NCBI GenBank assembly: GCA_902826615.1
Contig: CADEFN010000003.1
Coordinates: forward strand, 393,133 to 457,132
Reading direction: 5' to 3'
Length of the DNA stretch: 64,000 nt
Origin: an uncultured Gemmatimonadota bacterium
GTDB taxonomy: Bacteria > Gemmatimonadota > Gemmatimonadetes > Gemmatimonadales > Gemmatimonadaceae
Positions 27,928-37,058 of this stretch are shown in pieces (the stretch's first letter is position 1; the number at the start of each line of letters is the position of its first letter). Under the pieces are notes generated by a model that had not been told where the DNA came from, searched no databases, and saw only the letters and a list, made by a program, of their open reading frames with translations. The translations under genes were made by a program, and so were the position numbers.

Positions 27928-30900
27928 CTACCTCTTTCGCTCTTTTGGCTTTGGCATCACCCGCACTTGGTACTCACTCCCGCCGACCAGGCGACCGCCA
28001 CTCCACTGCTCGACGTAGAACACCGGCACAGTGCCGGCCCTTACTCCGGATGGCAACTTGACGTAGATGGCGGCCGGAAGGATCTGCTTCGTCGGCAGAA
28101 TGCCGAAGATCCCCGGATGTTCTCCACGCCTTGCCGCGCGGCGCCCCACGTCAAGCACAAACGCGCGGTCGGCGCGAAATTTGGGGGGCTCGCCGCACTG
28201 TTCTTCGGGCGGGTCCGGGATACGGAATCCCTTTCGCGGACGGAGTGACAGCCCGGGGATGGACTTGTCGAGCGGCAGCCGAGTCTTGAACTCCGGCAAA
28301 TAGAAATGCACCCGCGTCCCGCGCGGCAAGGTCCCGGGGTTGATGCGAATGTCGACGTACTCCGCGCTTCCGAGGGGCGCGAAGCCGATGAAAATCGGGC
28401 CGGCCCCTTCGTCGGCACCAGGCCCGCCCGGAATGAAGGCCTGCACATGCAGGTTCTTCAGCGTGACGTTGTTGTCGGCGTTCACGGCGGTGGCAATGTC
28501 GAGCGCCGCTGTTGTCACTCCGTTCTCCGTACACGTCGCCGAGGCAAGCATGCAGGTGTGGTCCGGCGCGCTGGCAGGGACCAGCCAGCTCCAGGACGCA
28601 ATCTTCGGATTCCCGGGGAGGATGTCGCCGAGCGAGATGGCCGTACCGACGGGATGCCAAACCGAGGTATCGGAGGGGTCAGTGTTGGGAAACGCGGTCC
28701 AGAAGTCGGCCGGCAAATTGGGCAGCCCGCCACCCGCATTCGCCCAGAACGGGCGCACCTGCACGTTGGTCGCCGGGTTGTTGCCACGATTGTGCACCTG
28801 CACATGCACGCGCACCCATGTATTTCGCCGGGGATTGTCGTGCGTCAGCTCCTCGAACTGTACATAGTCGATATCGCGGCTCGGGGTCTGGTAGGCATTC
28901 GTCACCGGATCGGGAGCATCCACCTTGATGTCGGGCGATTGGTACCAGTAGACCGTCTCGCCCGCATTGAACGGGTGCTCCACGCCCGATGGACCCGGCG
29001 TCGCCAGCCCCGTATCCAGCACATCGTCGCGCAAATAGATGTCTGTGAGCGGGATGGATGCCGCATCCACCGGACGTTCCCATACGGAGCGTCCGTGTGT
29101 CGCCGCACGCAAGAGTCGCCGAGGCGCGAAGAACTTCAGGTCCTGCACCGAACAGTTGGGGAGACCAGTATCCCAAGTTGCCCAGGCCCCTCCCCCGTTG
29201 GTGGAGCGGAAGATGCCGACATCGCACCCGATGAAGATGGTGTCGGGATTCAGGGGATCGATCGCGACGGCATTCACCGGGTTGGCCTGGGCGAGCCCCG
29301 TGGAACGATTGGCCCAGCTCGTTCCGCCGTTGGTGGTACGAAAGACGTGATCATTGGTGAATTCCCCGGCGCCTTCCGAGAAGATCAGGTTGCTGGTCGT
29401 GACATACGCGATGTCGGCATTGGACGGATGTACGGCGATGTCGGAGATCTGCCCTGCGGGGAGCGGCGCCGACGTGACATTCGTGGCGGTCCACGATCCG
29501 GCGCTGAAGGTGAGGCGAAACACGCTGCCATTCTGCATACCCACATACACCCGGTTGCTGTCCGAAGGGGCGATGGCAATGGCTGTGATGTTGGTGCCGG
29601 TTCCGATCAGCGACGCCGTGATGGCCGTCCACGTGCCGCCACCGTCGGCGCTCCGCCAGAGCCGGTCGTAACCGACGTAGAGCACCGTTGAATCGCCGGG
29701 ATCCATCTCCAGCGGCGGGTAGAACCAGTTGCTGTTGGTGCCGATTGTGCCCTTGACGTCAGTCCATGTCCCGGGAGCGCCCGCGCTGTCGCTTCGGAAG
29801 ACCGGGAACGAAAACCAGCGGCTCTCGTACCAGCGCCGGATGTTGGTAGTGGCGTTGATGGCAGCATACGCGCCATCGCCTAACGCAGAATGCTCCCAGG
29901 CCGGATGACTCAGATACCGCTGGGCGCCATTGTCCTGCGTGCCACCAAGCATCACCGCATCCCACAGCGAGTGATTGGCGCATGTGAAATACTGCAGGGT
30001 CGCCAGGTCCTTGTTGCGGTGGGCATACGTGACCCCACCATCGGCGGAGTAAAACACCCCGCCATCATTGCCGACAAACACCCGACTGCCGTCCGTGGGA
30101 TGGAAAGCCACGGCGTGCTGGTCGGGGTGAATACCGGGCGATCCCGTGCTCACGCGCGTCCACGCGCCACCGCCATTGGTGGTGCGCCAGAGGTGCACCT
30201 CGCCAAAGAGGACCCGGTTGCTGTCGGTGGGATCAACGCCGAGCACCAGGTTGTAGGCTGCCTGGGCTACGCCGGCCGGTGTGGCGGCAGTTTGGGTCCA
30301 GGTGGTGCCACCATCCGTCGTCCGATATATCCCCGTGAGCGCGGAGCCGTTGGCGAACGCCGCGTAAAGGGTGCCCGCGTTGCCGGGCGACATCGCCAGA
30401 GCAATGCGCCCTCCCGACACCGGAAGCCCACCACCGAGTGTGGACCACGTGGCTCCGCCGTCGGCGCTGTACCGAACTCCCGTGCCCGACTGTCCCACGT
30501 ACAGCTCGGGGCCGGCCGCATTGCCCCAGTCCACCACCAGGTCGAAAAAGATCCCGGCTTCGAGCTGCGCCCAGTTGAGGCCCCCGTCGTTCGATTCGTA
30601 AATCCCGATATCGGTCGCGGCATACAAGTGCTGATTGTCGGCCGGGTCAACCTTGATAGTGGAGAACGCGGCACGCGCAAAGGTGGCGGCCCCCCGTGTC
30701 ACCCAGGTCTCACCCGCATCGGTCGACAACAACAAGCCGGCCCCGTAGTAGCTGTCGCTCCCGTTAGGCTCGCCGGTCCCGGCCAGGATCCGCTGCGATT
30801 TGCCGCCCAGCGCAACAGACGAGTCCACCGTCACGCACCCAATAGCAAGCGATGGGGCAAAGTCGCTTTTCGCGCGCCAGTTCAACCCTCCATCGCTTGA

Positions 30901-31605
30901 TTTCCACACGCCCCCCTGCGCGGTCGCCGCGTACACGATGGCCGTATCGAGGGGGTCCCAGGCAATGCTTGTCACGCGACCGGAAATGGGGGCTGTAGCC
31001 CAGGTGCCAGCCGCCGCCCCGAACACCTGGCCGCCACGCACGACGGAGGGTCCAATGCAATACCAGTTGGCGCCGGGATCGACTGGCGGAGCTCCAGTAT
31101 CCGGGTCGAACTTCCGACCACGGTGCCGCATGGCATCGCGATGTGCCAGCGCCCGCAATCGGCTCCCCGGTCGACGATTCACTCCGTCAGGAAATCGCTC
31201 AACGAGGAAATGCGCCTGACGCCGGAACCAGCGATGGGTGGGACGTCCATCCTTGCCGGTGTCGGGCACACGATCAATGACGATCTCTACATTCGCCTGC
31301 TCGGTGCGTCCACGTACCCTGCACGTCGCGACGATGCGGTGCCGCCCGGCGCTCAGCCCGGGGACAGTCAGCAGCACAAGAAACTCACCGGCGACGGGCC
31401 GCACGCTTTCCCCGGACGCCTCGCCGCGCAGGACGATCGCGGGAGTGATGACCCTCTCCCCGTCGAGGAGGAAGGTGACCGGGCAACTGCTCCATCTGCC
31501 ACCTGCAAGCTGGATCTTGTGCGGGAACAGATACCGGTCCGGCAGCGCCACCAGGACGGGTGACTCGCGTCGGCCCTTCAGTCGGGAGGTCGTACGCTTG
31601 GCCAT
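27928..31605 (-). CDS. Giant Asp-box (BNR/sortilin-like) propeller protein, 1225 aa, no leader
   Basis: A 1225-residue protein. Residues 1-190 are Arg-rich with an Ig-like strand pattern and no hydrophobic signal peptide. From about 190 to 880 there are around ten Asp-box motifs of the S(S/T)(D/N)GGxxW type (for example SSDGGLNW, SNDGGLNW, SADGGATW, TTNGGTSW), typical of beta-propellers of the sortilin/BNR class. The C-terminal 330 residues look like beta-sandwich domains with an invasion-type NNPATNVQVRPFWAN segment. GGAG precedes the ATG at 31605 by about 8 bases. A propeller this size without a leader is odd, and it may use another export route. Confidence 0.82.
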   Translation of the reverse strand: MAKRTTSRLKGRRESPVLVALPDRYLFPHKIQLAGGRWSSCPVTFLLDGERVITPAIVLRGEASGESVRPVAGEFLVLLTVPGLSAGRHRIVATCRVRGRTEQANVEIVIDRVPDTGKDGRPTHRWFRRQAHFLVERFPDGVNRRPGSRLRALAHRDAMRHRGRKFDPDTGAPPVDPGANWYCIGPSVVRGGQVFGAAAGTWATAPISGRVTSIAWDPLDTAIVYAATAQGGVWKSSDGGLNWRAKSDFAPSLAIGCVTVDSSVALGGKSQRILAGTGEPNGSDSYYGAGLLLSTDAGETWVTRGAATFARAAFSTIKVDPADNQHLYAATDIGIYESNDGGLNWAQLEAGIFFDLVVDWGNAAGPELYVGQSGTGVRYSADGGATWSTLGGGLPVSGGRIALAMSPGNAGTLYAAFANGSALTGIYRTTDGGTTWTQTAATPAGVAQAAYNLVLGVDPTDSNRVLFGEVHLWRTTNGGGAWTRVSTGSPGIHPDQHAVAFHPTDGSRVFVGNDGGVFYSADGGVTYAHRNKDLATLQYFTCANHSLWDAVMLGGTQDNGAQRYLSHPAWEHSALGDGAYAAINATTNIRRWYESRWFSFPVFRSDSAGAPGTWTDVKGTIGTNSNWFYPPLEMDPGDSTVLYVGYDRLWRSADGGGTWTAITASLIGTGTNITAIAIAPSDSNRVYVGMQNGSVFRLTFSAGSWTATNVTSAPLPAGQISDIAVHPSNADIAYVTTSNLIFSEGAGEFTNDHVFRTTNGGTSWANRSTGLAQANPVNAVAIDPLNPDTIFIGCDVGIFRSTNGGGAWATWDTGLPNCSVQDLKFFAPRRLLRAATHGRSVWERPVDAASIPLTDIYLRDDVLDTGLATPGPSGVEHPFNAGETVYWYQSPDIKVDAPDPVTNAYQTPSRDIDYVQFEELTHDNPRRNTWVRVHVQVHNRGNNPATNVQVRPFWANAGGGLPNLPADFWTAFPNTDPSDTSVWHPVGTAISLGDILPGNPKIASWSWLVPASAPDHTCMLASATCTENGVTTAALDIATAVNADNNVTLKNLHVQAFIPGGPGADEGAGPIFIGFAPLGSAEYVDIRINPGTLPRGTRVHFYLPEFKTRLPLDKSIPGLSLRPRKGFRIPDPPEEQCGEPPKFRADRAFVLDVGRRAARRGEHPGIFGILPTKQILPAAIYVKLPSGVRAGTVPVFYVEQWSGGRLVGGSEYQVRVMPKPKERKR

Positions 31606-32056
31606 CGGGCTCGCTCCTTGTCGTCAACACCTCGGGCCCACGTCTTCGGCGAGGCGCCTCGTCCGCGGCCCACCGCACTCGGCGTTGTGCGCGAGTGCGA
31701 CCTCCAACGAGCTGCTGCAGGCATGTACCATGAAGTGCAGGCAACCACCGCGCAAGAGGGCATGCCGCTACCCTCGCGGCGGGCTGAGCTGTGGCTGCAC
31801 CCGTCGGCTGTCGCCGCCTCGGGACATTTGTGGTCCAGTGATACCCACGACGCCTCATCCCGGGATATGACTCGCCGCGCGGCCGGCGTGCGCAGCAGAT
31901 TTCCTTCTGCTGCTCTGCGAGCAAGGGCGGCGCATCTGCACGATGGGGCGGCCCGCACTGACATCATTGGCTGAGACCACTCGGTTGCGGCTTACACTCC
32001 CCGCCAGTAGCGTCCCTCGCCTCCACCAACTTCCCACTCCCGTCACCCACGGGCAC
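31606..32056. other. Divergent intergenic region, 451 bp
   Basis: The region separates the BNR protein (minus strand) from the Tat-leader gene (plus strand) and should hold both promoters. A 118-codon open frame on the plus strand and overlapping minus-strand frames are present, but none has a ribosome site, leader or recognisable domain. I see no RNA gene. Confidence 0.5.
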
Positions 32057-32614
32057 ATGCGACGCCGAACGCTCATCCAGTCCGTGGCGGGCCTCGCCGC
32101 GATTCTGCCCATTCCCCGCGTTCGCGCGTGGGCGGCCGGCACGGCCTTCCCCGGCGCACAGGAAGACACACTCCGGACACTCGCAGCCACGGTCCTCCCC
32201 TCTTCGTTAGGCACCGCGGGCACCAACGAGGTCGCCGCCGAGTTTGCCGACTGGATCGCGGGGTACCGCGCCGGCGCGGAGATGTCCCCCGGGTATGGCA
32301 CTCCGCGCGTGCGCTACAAGGGCATCTCACCGGCGGCCCTCTTCCAGCGTCAGCTGCAAGCACTCGCCACAGGCGCGCTCGCCTCCAACGACCTGGCCGT
32401 CCGTCGACAGCAGCTGGCCGTCGAACTTGAACGGGCCGGCATCACCGATCTCTCTACGGTACCACGCGGCGAACATGTCGTCGCCGACCTGATGAGCTTC
32501 TGGTTCGCCAGCCCCACCGCCCACGACATGGCCTACCAAGCCGCGATCGGTAAAGACCGGTGCCGCACGCTCGAGGCGTCAGCGCAGATGCCGACCTCCC
32601 TGGTGAAGGAGTGA
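32057..32614 (+). CDS. Tat-exported small subunit-like protein of a GMC dehydrogenase
   Basis: A 185-residue protein starting MRRRTLIQS with a hydrophobic stretch, consistent with a twin-arginine leader (the consensus is relaxed). The mature part has the size and helical character of gluconate 2-dehydrogenase subunit 3-type proteins. These act as small partners that chaperone or export the FAD-containing large subunit by hitch-hiking. The assignment rests mainly on size, the leader and the neighbouring GMC oxidoreductase gene, which begins 5 bp after its stop. Confidence 0.65.
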   Translation: MRRRTLIQSVAGLAAILPIPRVRAWAAGTAFPGAQEDTLRTLAATVLPSSLGTAGTNEVAAEFADWIAGYRAGAEMSPGYGTPRVRYKGISPAALFQRQLQALATGALASNDLAVRRQQLAVELERAGITDLSTVPRGEHVVADLMSFWFASPTAHDMAYQAAIGKDRCRTLEASAQMPTSLVKE

Positions 32615-32619
32615 GTCCC

Positions 32620-34200
32620 ATGCGTCGTGTCGAAACCGATGTCTGCATCATCGGCGGTGGCATTTCTGCCGCGCTCCTCGCTGAGAAACTTTCGGAGAAG
32701 GCTCCACAGCTCAGCGTGGTGGTGGTCGAGGCGGGTCGGCGGCTCTTCGATGCGGAGAACCGCCTGGAGTACCGCCGCCGATCCATAGCCTACGACGAAA
32801 ACCAGTGGCCCGGCGACTTCATCGAGGACCAGGGGGGCGAGGGGGTCATCAGCCGCACCATGGCCGTCGGCGGCTCGGCGATGCACTGGCAGGGACATGC
32901 CAATCGCTTCTCCGAAGAGGATTTGCGTCTCAAGTCGATGTACGGGCTTGCTACCGACTGGCCCCTCTCCTGGTCCGAGCTCGAACCATGGTTAGGCGAT
33001 GCCGAGCGACGGATCGGTGTGGCTGGGGAGGCGTCACCCCATCGGGAAGACGCGCGCTCATCGCCGTACCCCATGCCTCCCATGCCGCTCACCTACAACC
33101 TCGAGCGCATCAAGGTGTGGGCCGAGAAGGCCGGCTTGCCGTTTTATGGATGCCCGGTGGCGCGCAACACGGTGCCATACGACGGCCGCTCGCAGTGCAA
33201 GCGATGCAACACCTGCACTGTTTGCCCCACGGGAGCCCGCTACTCTCCCGACTACACCTTCAAGAAGTTGCTGACCGGCCGGCAGATCGACCTGCACGAC
33301 CGCGTGCTCATTCGTCGGCTCGTTATGCACGAGACACGCACCGACATAGTGGCCGCGGTCGGGTACCACGCTGATCGCCCGGGGGAATCGGTCGAGTACC
33401 GCGCACGCACCTTCGTGCTCGCCGCCGGATACGCCTGGAGTCCGCACCTGCTCCTCCTCTCTGCCAACTCGCGTTTCCCCAACGGGCTCGCCAACCGCTC
33501 CGATGCTGTTGGGCGTTACATGACGGGCCACCGCTTTACCACAGCCAACATCGAGCTGGAGGAGAAGCTGTATCCCGGGATGAATGCGCCCTACCCCCTC
33601 ATCTCGCGACAACACTTTCGCTGTGCGCCCAGCGCCCCCTACGCACGTTTCGACGTCCAGATATTCGAGAGCGAGTCGGGGCGACGGCCGCGTCTCAAGG
33701 GCGAGGGTGGCAAGGTGTTGTTTGGTGATGACCTGCTGCGCGACTGGAGTGCCAGAGCTGCGCGGGGTGTCGCCCGGGTGCGGATGTACTCCGACACCCA
33801 CCCATCACCCGACAGCCGTCTGACACTCGACGCCGGCACACGGAACCGTCATGGCGATCCCATGCCACGCATCGTGCACAAACTGGATGCAGCGAGCGAG
33901 GCCCGTGAACCGGCCACACAGGCGCAGATCCGGAGCATCTATGATGCGATGGCGCGCGCCGGGGGTGGTCGTGTGTTATCGGTGTCGGTGGCCGACTATC
34001 AGGACCATCCCGCCGGTGGGTGCCGCATGGGCACCGATCCCGCGAGCAGTGTGTGCGACAGTTATGGCCGCACCCACGACCACCCCAACCTCTTCGTTGT
34101 TGGGGCGCCCACGCTCCCGACGGGTGGGTGCACCAATGGCACCATCACCTTCGCCGGTCTCACGCTGCGCAGTGCGGATCATCTCGCGTCGACGCTCTGA
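32620..34200 (+). CDS. GMC-family FAD oxidoreductase with CxxCxxCxxCP motif
   Basis: A 526-residue flavoprotein. The dinucleotide-binding motif is at IIGGGISAALLAEKL (10-24), and VGGSAMHWQGHANRF (83-97) is the second FAD motif. The C-terminal DHPAGGCRMGT and PTLPTGGCTNGTITFAG carry the conserved His and Asn of the gluconate/glucose dehydrogenase large-subunit branch. Residues Cys193, Cys196, Cys199 and Cys202 followed by Pro form a ferredoxin-like cluster motif. There is no leader of its own, so it probably travels with the Tat-signal protein encoded 5 bp upstream. AAGGAG sits 8 bases before the ATG at 32620. No cytochrome c subunit gene is adjacent. Confidence 0.88.
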   Translation: MRRVETDVCIIGGGISAALLAEKLSEKAPQLSVVVVEAGRRLFDAENRLEYRRRSIAYDENQWPGDFIEDQGGEGVISRTMAVGGSAMHWQGHANRFSEEDLRLKSMYGLATDWPLSWSELEPWLGDAERRIGVAGEASPHREDARSSPYPMPPMPLTYNLERIKVWAEKAGLPFYGCPVARNTVPYDGRSQCKRCNTCTVCPTGARYSPDYTFKKLLTGRQIDLHDRVLIRRLVMHETRTDIVAAVGYHADRPGESVEYRARTFVLAAGYAWSPHLLLLSANSRFPNGLANRSDAVGRYMTGHRFTTANIELEEKLYPGMNAPYPLISRQHFRCAPSAPYARFDVQIFESESGRRPRLKGEGGKVLFGDDLLRDWSARAARGVARVRMYSDTHPSPDSRLTLDAGTRNRHGDPMPRIVHKLDAASEAREPATQAQIRSIYDAMARAGGGRVLSVSVADYQDHPAGGCRMGTDPASSVCDSYGRTHDHPNLFVVGAPTLPTGGCTNGTITFAGLTLRSADHLASTL

Positions 34201-34273
34201 CGCGAGGGGTGCTCCAGCGCACGCACCGCGACGATCGTCGGAGCCCAGCGGCCACTCCACTTTCGTGTACGCT

Positions 34274-34597
34274 CTACGTCGGCCTTGGCAGGTCACGATA
34301 CTCGCCCGGGTGCATCGCCAAGCCCGCAGCGGCCACGGCAACAGCATGCGGTCGGAGATCCGGCCAACTAGTGGTCCACAGCACCATGATCGCGATCCGC
34401 CGAGTCGTAAGGTCTTGCTGATAGCGCAGGTTCTTGTCGGTCGTGACGAACAGCTCGAAGCCCTGCTCCTCCGCAGCGCTCAGCAGCGCCCCATTCTGCA
34501 GCGCCGCCCAACCGCGCTCGAACGCTGTTGCGACCTCGTGCGGCTCAAAGGACCGCCGGAGCGGAACGGGGGTGCCCTGATCGAAGAGGAGCCTCAC
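34274..34597 (-). CDS. DUF5615-type PIN-like toxin
   Basis: A 107-residue protein beginning MRLLFDQ, where the Asp matches the first acidic residue of the PIN-like DUF5615 fold. ELFVTTDKNLRYQQDL carries the second acidic motif (TTDKNL). DUF5615 proteins are predicted ribonucleases paired with DUF433 antitoxins. The DUF433 gene lies directly upstream, 6 bp away on the same strand, so the two form a standard type II toxin-antitoxin operon with antitoxin first. Confidence 0.85.
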   Translation of the reverse strand: MRLLFDQGTPVPLRRSFEPHEVATAFERGWAALQNGALLSAAEEQGFELFVTTDKNLRYQQDLTTRRIAIMVLWTTSWPDLRPHAVAVAAAGLAMHPGEYRDLPRPT

Positions 34598-34603
34598 GCC
34601 ACC

Positions 34604-34825
34604 CTACGCGGAGACCGCGAGGCTTCGGCTGGTGTGCTCGAGCACCGCGTCGACTTGCTCTCGCGTCACGCCCGGGAACCACTCAAGAAAGTCGGCCACG
34701 GACGCACCGCCCTCCACGTTCTCGAACAGCGCACGCACGGGCACACGCGTCGAGCGGAAAAGCCACTCCCCGCTAACCCTTCCCGGAATCCGTTCAACGG
34801 CAGGACAGTCGTTCCAGTCGAGCAT
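34604..34825 (-). CDS. DUF433 antitoxin
   Basis: A 73-residue DNA-binding-type protein with the DUF433 core: GRVSGEWLFRSTRVPVRALFENVEGGASVADFLEWFPGVTREQV contains the GxPxxxGTRVPV-like strand and the winged-helix-like FLEWFPGVT segment. The family is the antitoxin partner of DUF5615/PIN-like toxins, and the toxin gene follows after 6 bp. The short GGTA-AGTG-TACC palindrome at about 34829-34840, just before the ATG, could be part of an autoregulatory site. Confidence 0.85.
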   Translation of the reverse strand: MLDWNDCPAVERIPGRVSGEWLFRSTRVPVRALFENVEGGASVADFLEWFPGVTREQVDAVLEHTSRSLAVSA

Positions 34826-35115
34826 ATGGTAAGTGTACCCTCAGCCGCTGGCCGAGGGGAGTGCCCTGCCCCCCGGTCTAGTGACCGGGCCTTCGGGACG
34901 GCTCAGATTCTCCATGCCGGCACCGCAAACCCACGGCATCAGTCACCCGCTATGAGAGGAGATCGGCCGCCAGCTGCACCTCGAGCGTGGCACGGCTCCG
35001 CCCAGGAGAGAGAGGGGGACTTCACGCGGCTGGGCGGCTTCCGCACGAGTCGCCGCGCCATGACCTCTCGACCCTGACCAACGATTCCGAGGAAGGCACA
35101 GGCCCCTGCTCAGTC

Positions 35116-35490
35116 TCACGAAGCGCGCGCAGGCTGATCGCTGAGGTTGTTGTCTCGGGTGTCACGCCTCGCGGTCCGGGCGAAGGCGATCAAGCACACC
35201 CCCGTTCCCGCATACATCCCGATTTGTAGCAGGATTTGCAGCCAGAACACTACAGGTTCCTGGCTCCGATGAACGTGTTGAGCTGGGCTCAGGTTGCGTG
35301 CGGTGTAGCCACCGATCGTGTCCCCAAGTAGGAACAGGAGGGCCACCCCGACTATCAGCCACCCTGCCAGGGCTACCAGGCGTCGCGGTGTAATCCCCGT
35401 GTGCGGCATGATGAGCGGCAAGCGAAAGTCACGCCGGCGCCAAGCCCACGCGCCTGCGATGATTGCGGTGATCAGGACCACGTTCGCCAT
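35116..35490 (-). CDS. Membrane protein of unknown function, three hydrophobic segments
   Basis: A 124-residue protein with hydrophobic segments near residues 1-16, 38-58 and 80-104 and a basic, disordered tail. The start ATG at 35490 follows GGAGG by about 6 bases, which is better than the GTG at 35502. No family recognised. It sits between two toxin-antitoxin operons, with 290 bp of unassigned sequence on its 3' side. Confidence 0.55.
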   Translation of the reverse strand: MANVVLITAIIAGAWAWRRRDFRLPLIMPHTGITPRRLVALAGWLIVGVALLFLLGDTIGGYTARNLSPAQHVHRSQEPVVFWLQILLQIGMYAGTGVCLIAFARTARRDTRDNNLSDQPARAS

Positions 35491-35538
35491 TTCAACCTCC
35501 ACGCGGAATGTCTATGAACGCGGGCGCCCTCTCGACTC

Positions 35539-35934
35539 TCAGCTGGCTGACAATCGCTCGAGTCTGCCCTTTCGCCGAACGATGTTCTTGTAGTCCCACT
35601 GAATGGTGCGGGACTTCTTCAACCATCGGCGCACGACAGCCTTCTTGATGTCGGACAGATCGGTGAGAAACACGGAGGCATCCTTGAACTTTGCGCCTAC
35701 CACGTTGAGTCCAGGTTCCTCGAAATCTGCTCCGCTCCAGAACATCAGCCGAATGCCCGGCTTCTGTTTGCTGTATCCGACAATCGGATTGCCATTCAGG
35801 AACCACACCGGATGACCATGCCAGATCTTGCCGTCCGCATCCGGCAGACCGCGCTCGATTTCGCTTGCGAGGGTGTCGCAGACGTCCTCAAAGCCCTCGT
35901 GCTGCTGATTGTACTTCGCGATCGCCGGGTCCAT
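35539..35934 (-). CDS. DUF1801-family protein
   Basis: A 131-residue cytosolic protein with the DUF1801 pattern: a central IWHGHPVWFLNGNPIVGYSKQK segment, then RLMFWSGADFEEPGLN, then an ADVFLTDLSDIKK-like C-terminal half. The family belongs to a YdhG-like alpha/beta fold without defined activity. A second, different DUF1801 gene occurs at 59032-59493. Confidence 0.75.
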   Translation of the reverse strand: MDPAIAKYNQQHEGFEDVCDTLASEIERGLPDADGKIWHGHPVWFLNGNPIVGYSKQKPGIRLMFWSGADFEEPGLNVVGAKFKDASVFLTDLSDIKKAVVRRWLKKSRTIQWDYKNIVRRKGRLERLSAS

Positions 35935-36243
35935 TGCTGATGTCTCACGGGGGGTTGTACAAGTAACTGAAGCAGCCGAGCCTCTGTTGGGGGATGTCAG
36001 GCAACGGCGTGCTGCCTGCCGTGGCTACCTCCACTGTCGTCCGCAGCAGCGTGCGGCGGCACCGCGCGGACCCACCGCCTTGGCGCAGTGTATGGCGGCG
36101 CGTTCAATATGTCCTGGGGCGCCGGCCGCAACCACGTGGTGGGGAGCGGCTGGCGCGGCTTCCATCGCGGCGGGACGAACCCCGACTCCAAGGTCCCCGA
36201 GGGCACCCTTGGCTGGGTAGCATGCCCGTGCTACACTTCGAGC
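35935..36243. other. Intergenic region upstream of the AbrB/Doc operon
   Basis: About 309 bp between divergent genes. Overlapping open frames run through it on both strands, but none has a ribosome site or family similarity. The last 30 bp hold the inverted repeat listed separately, so the promoter of the toxin-antitoxin operon is probably at the right end. Confidence 0.5.
36217..36234. promoter_or_regulatory. Inverted repeat, likely operator of AbrB/Doc operon
   Basis: GTAGCA and TGCTAC form a perfect 6-bp inverted repeat around a 6-nt spacer, ending 9 bp before the antitoxin ATG at 36244. Type II toxin-antitoxin operons are commonly repressed by their own antitoxin binding such a palindrome. 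That this is the operator is inference from position. Confidence 0.45.
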
Positions 36244-36471
36244 ATGATCCGTTCCATCAAACTCCGGCAGGTTGGCGGCTCCGTGGGCGCCACGCTCCCG
36301 AAAGACATGGCCGATCGCCTCCACCTCGCCGTGGGCGATTCGGTATTGGCCGTCGAAACGGAGAACGGCATCCTTCTGACGCCCTACGACCCCACGCTCG
36401 AAGCAGGCCTGGCCCTGGCCGCGCGCGCCGCCAAGCGCTACCGGCACGCGTTGCGCGAGTTGGCGAAGTAG
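36244..36471 (+). CDS. AbrB/MazE-type antitoxin
   Basis: A 75-residue protein with the swapped-hairpin AbrB pattern: IRSIKLRQVGGSVGATLPKDMADRLHLAVGDSV, where the VGGSVGATLPK strand-turn matches the DNA-binding element. The C-terminal half (ALAARAAKRYRHALRELAK) is a helix suited to bind a toxin. The Doc-like gene begins 3 bp after its stop, as in a Phd-Doc arrangement with an AbrB antitoxin in place of Phd. Confidence 0.85.
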   Translation: MIRSIKLRQVGGSVGATLPKDMADRLHLAVGDSVLAVETENGILLTPYDPTLEAGLALAARAAKRYRHALRELAK

Positions 36472-36474
36472 CAC

Positions 36475-36885
36475 GTGGGGCGACGAGAGCCACGCTGGGT
36501 GTCCCGTCTGCTGGTCGAAGCCATGCACCTCGACCAACTACGGGCCCACGGTGGGCTGCCAGGGCTCCGGGATGACGGCGCCCTGGAGAGCGCTTTGGCG
36601 CGGCCTCGGAACAAGCTCGCCTACGGGCGCCGGATCGACCACGCCGCGTTGGCAGCGGCGTACGCATACGGTCTAGCCCGGAGTCATCCCTTCAACGACG
36701 GCAACAAGCGCATCGCCTTCCTCGCGGCGGTCGTGTTTCTGGGGCTGAACGGCTGGGACTTCGAGGCACCCGACGCCGAGGTGGTGGCGCAAATGGTCGC
36801 GCTCGCGGACGGGCGGATTACTGAGGCGAAGTGCGCGGCCTGGTTCCGCACCGGCATGGTCCGATTGCCGAAGGACGCAGCCTAG
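36475..36885 (+). CDS. Doc/Fic-family toxin
   Basis: A 136-residue Doc-type Fic protein. The catalytic loop HPFNDGNKR is complete at residues 71-79, with the catalytic His, the acidic metal ligand and the Arg. Doc toxins phosphorylate EF-Tu, while other Fic proteins AMPylate targets. The start is GTG at 36475, 3 bp after the antitoxin stop, which suggests coupled translation. The size and the IDHAALAAAYAYGLARS helix fit the death-on-curing subgroup. Confidence 0.88.
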   Translation: MGRREPRWVSRLLVEAMHLDQLRAHGGLPGLRDDGALESALARPRNKLAYGRRIDHAALAAAYAYGLARSHPFNDGNKRIAFLAAVVFLGLNGWDFEAPDAEVVAQMVALADGRITEAKCAAWFRTGMVRLPKDAA

Positions 36886-37058
36886 GCGTCTGCCAATTCG
36901 GAGGCAGCTGCTCGACGTGCCGTAGGGGTCTCTCCTGGGCGCGACCGCTCCGACTGCGTCACCCAGGGCCGTCGGCCGGCATCGACCTGGTAGCGCTTGA
37001 TTCACTGCTGAACGTGTGGGCCGCGCAGCCGATTTCTGGCCCTCGCCGTCACGGCGGC

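Noticed and set aside
28306-29691. 461-codon plus-strand frame
   Set aside because: It is the mirror of the BNR protein gene. The repeated look comes from the antisense of Asp-box repeats, and there is no ribosome site or known domain.
31618-31974. 118-codon plus-strand frame in the divergent region
   Set aside because: No ribosome site, leader or similarity, and the composition is like the other shadow frames.
33851-35077. 408-codon plus-strand frame
   Set aside because: It overlaps the GMC gene in another frame and lies antisense to the DUF433/DUF5615 pair, both of which have clear family signatures.
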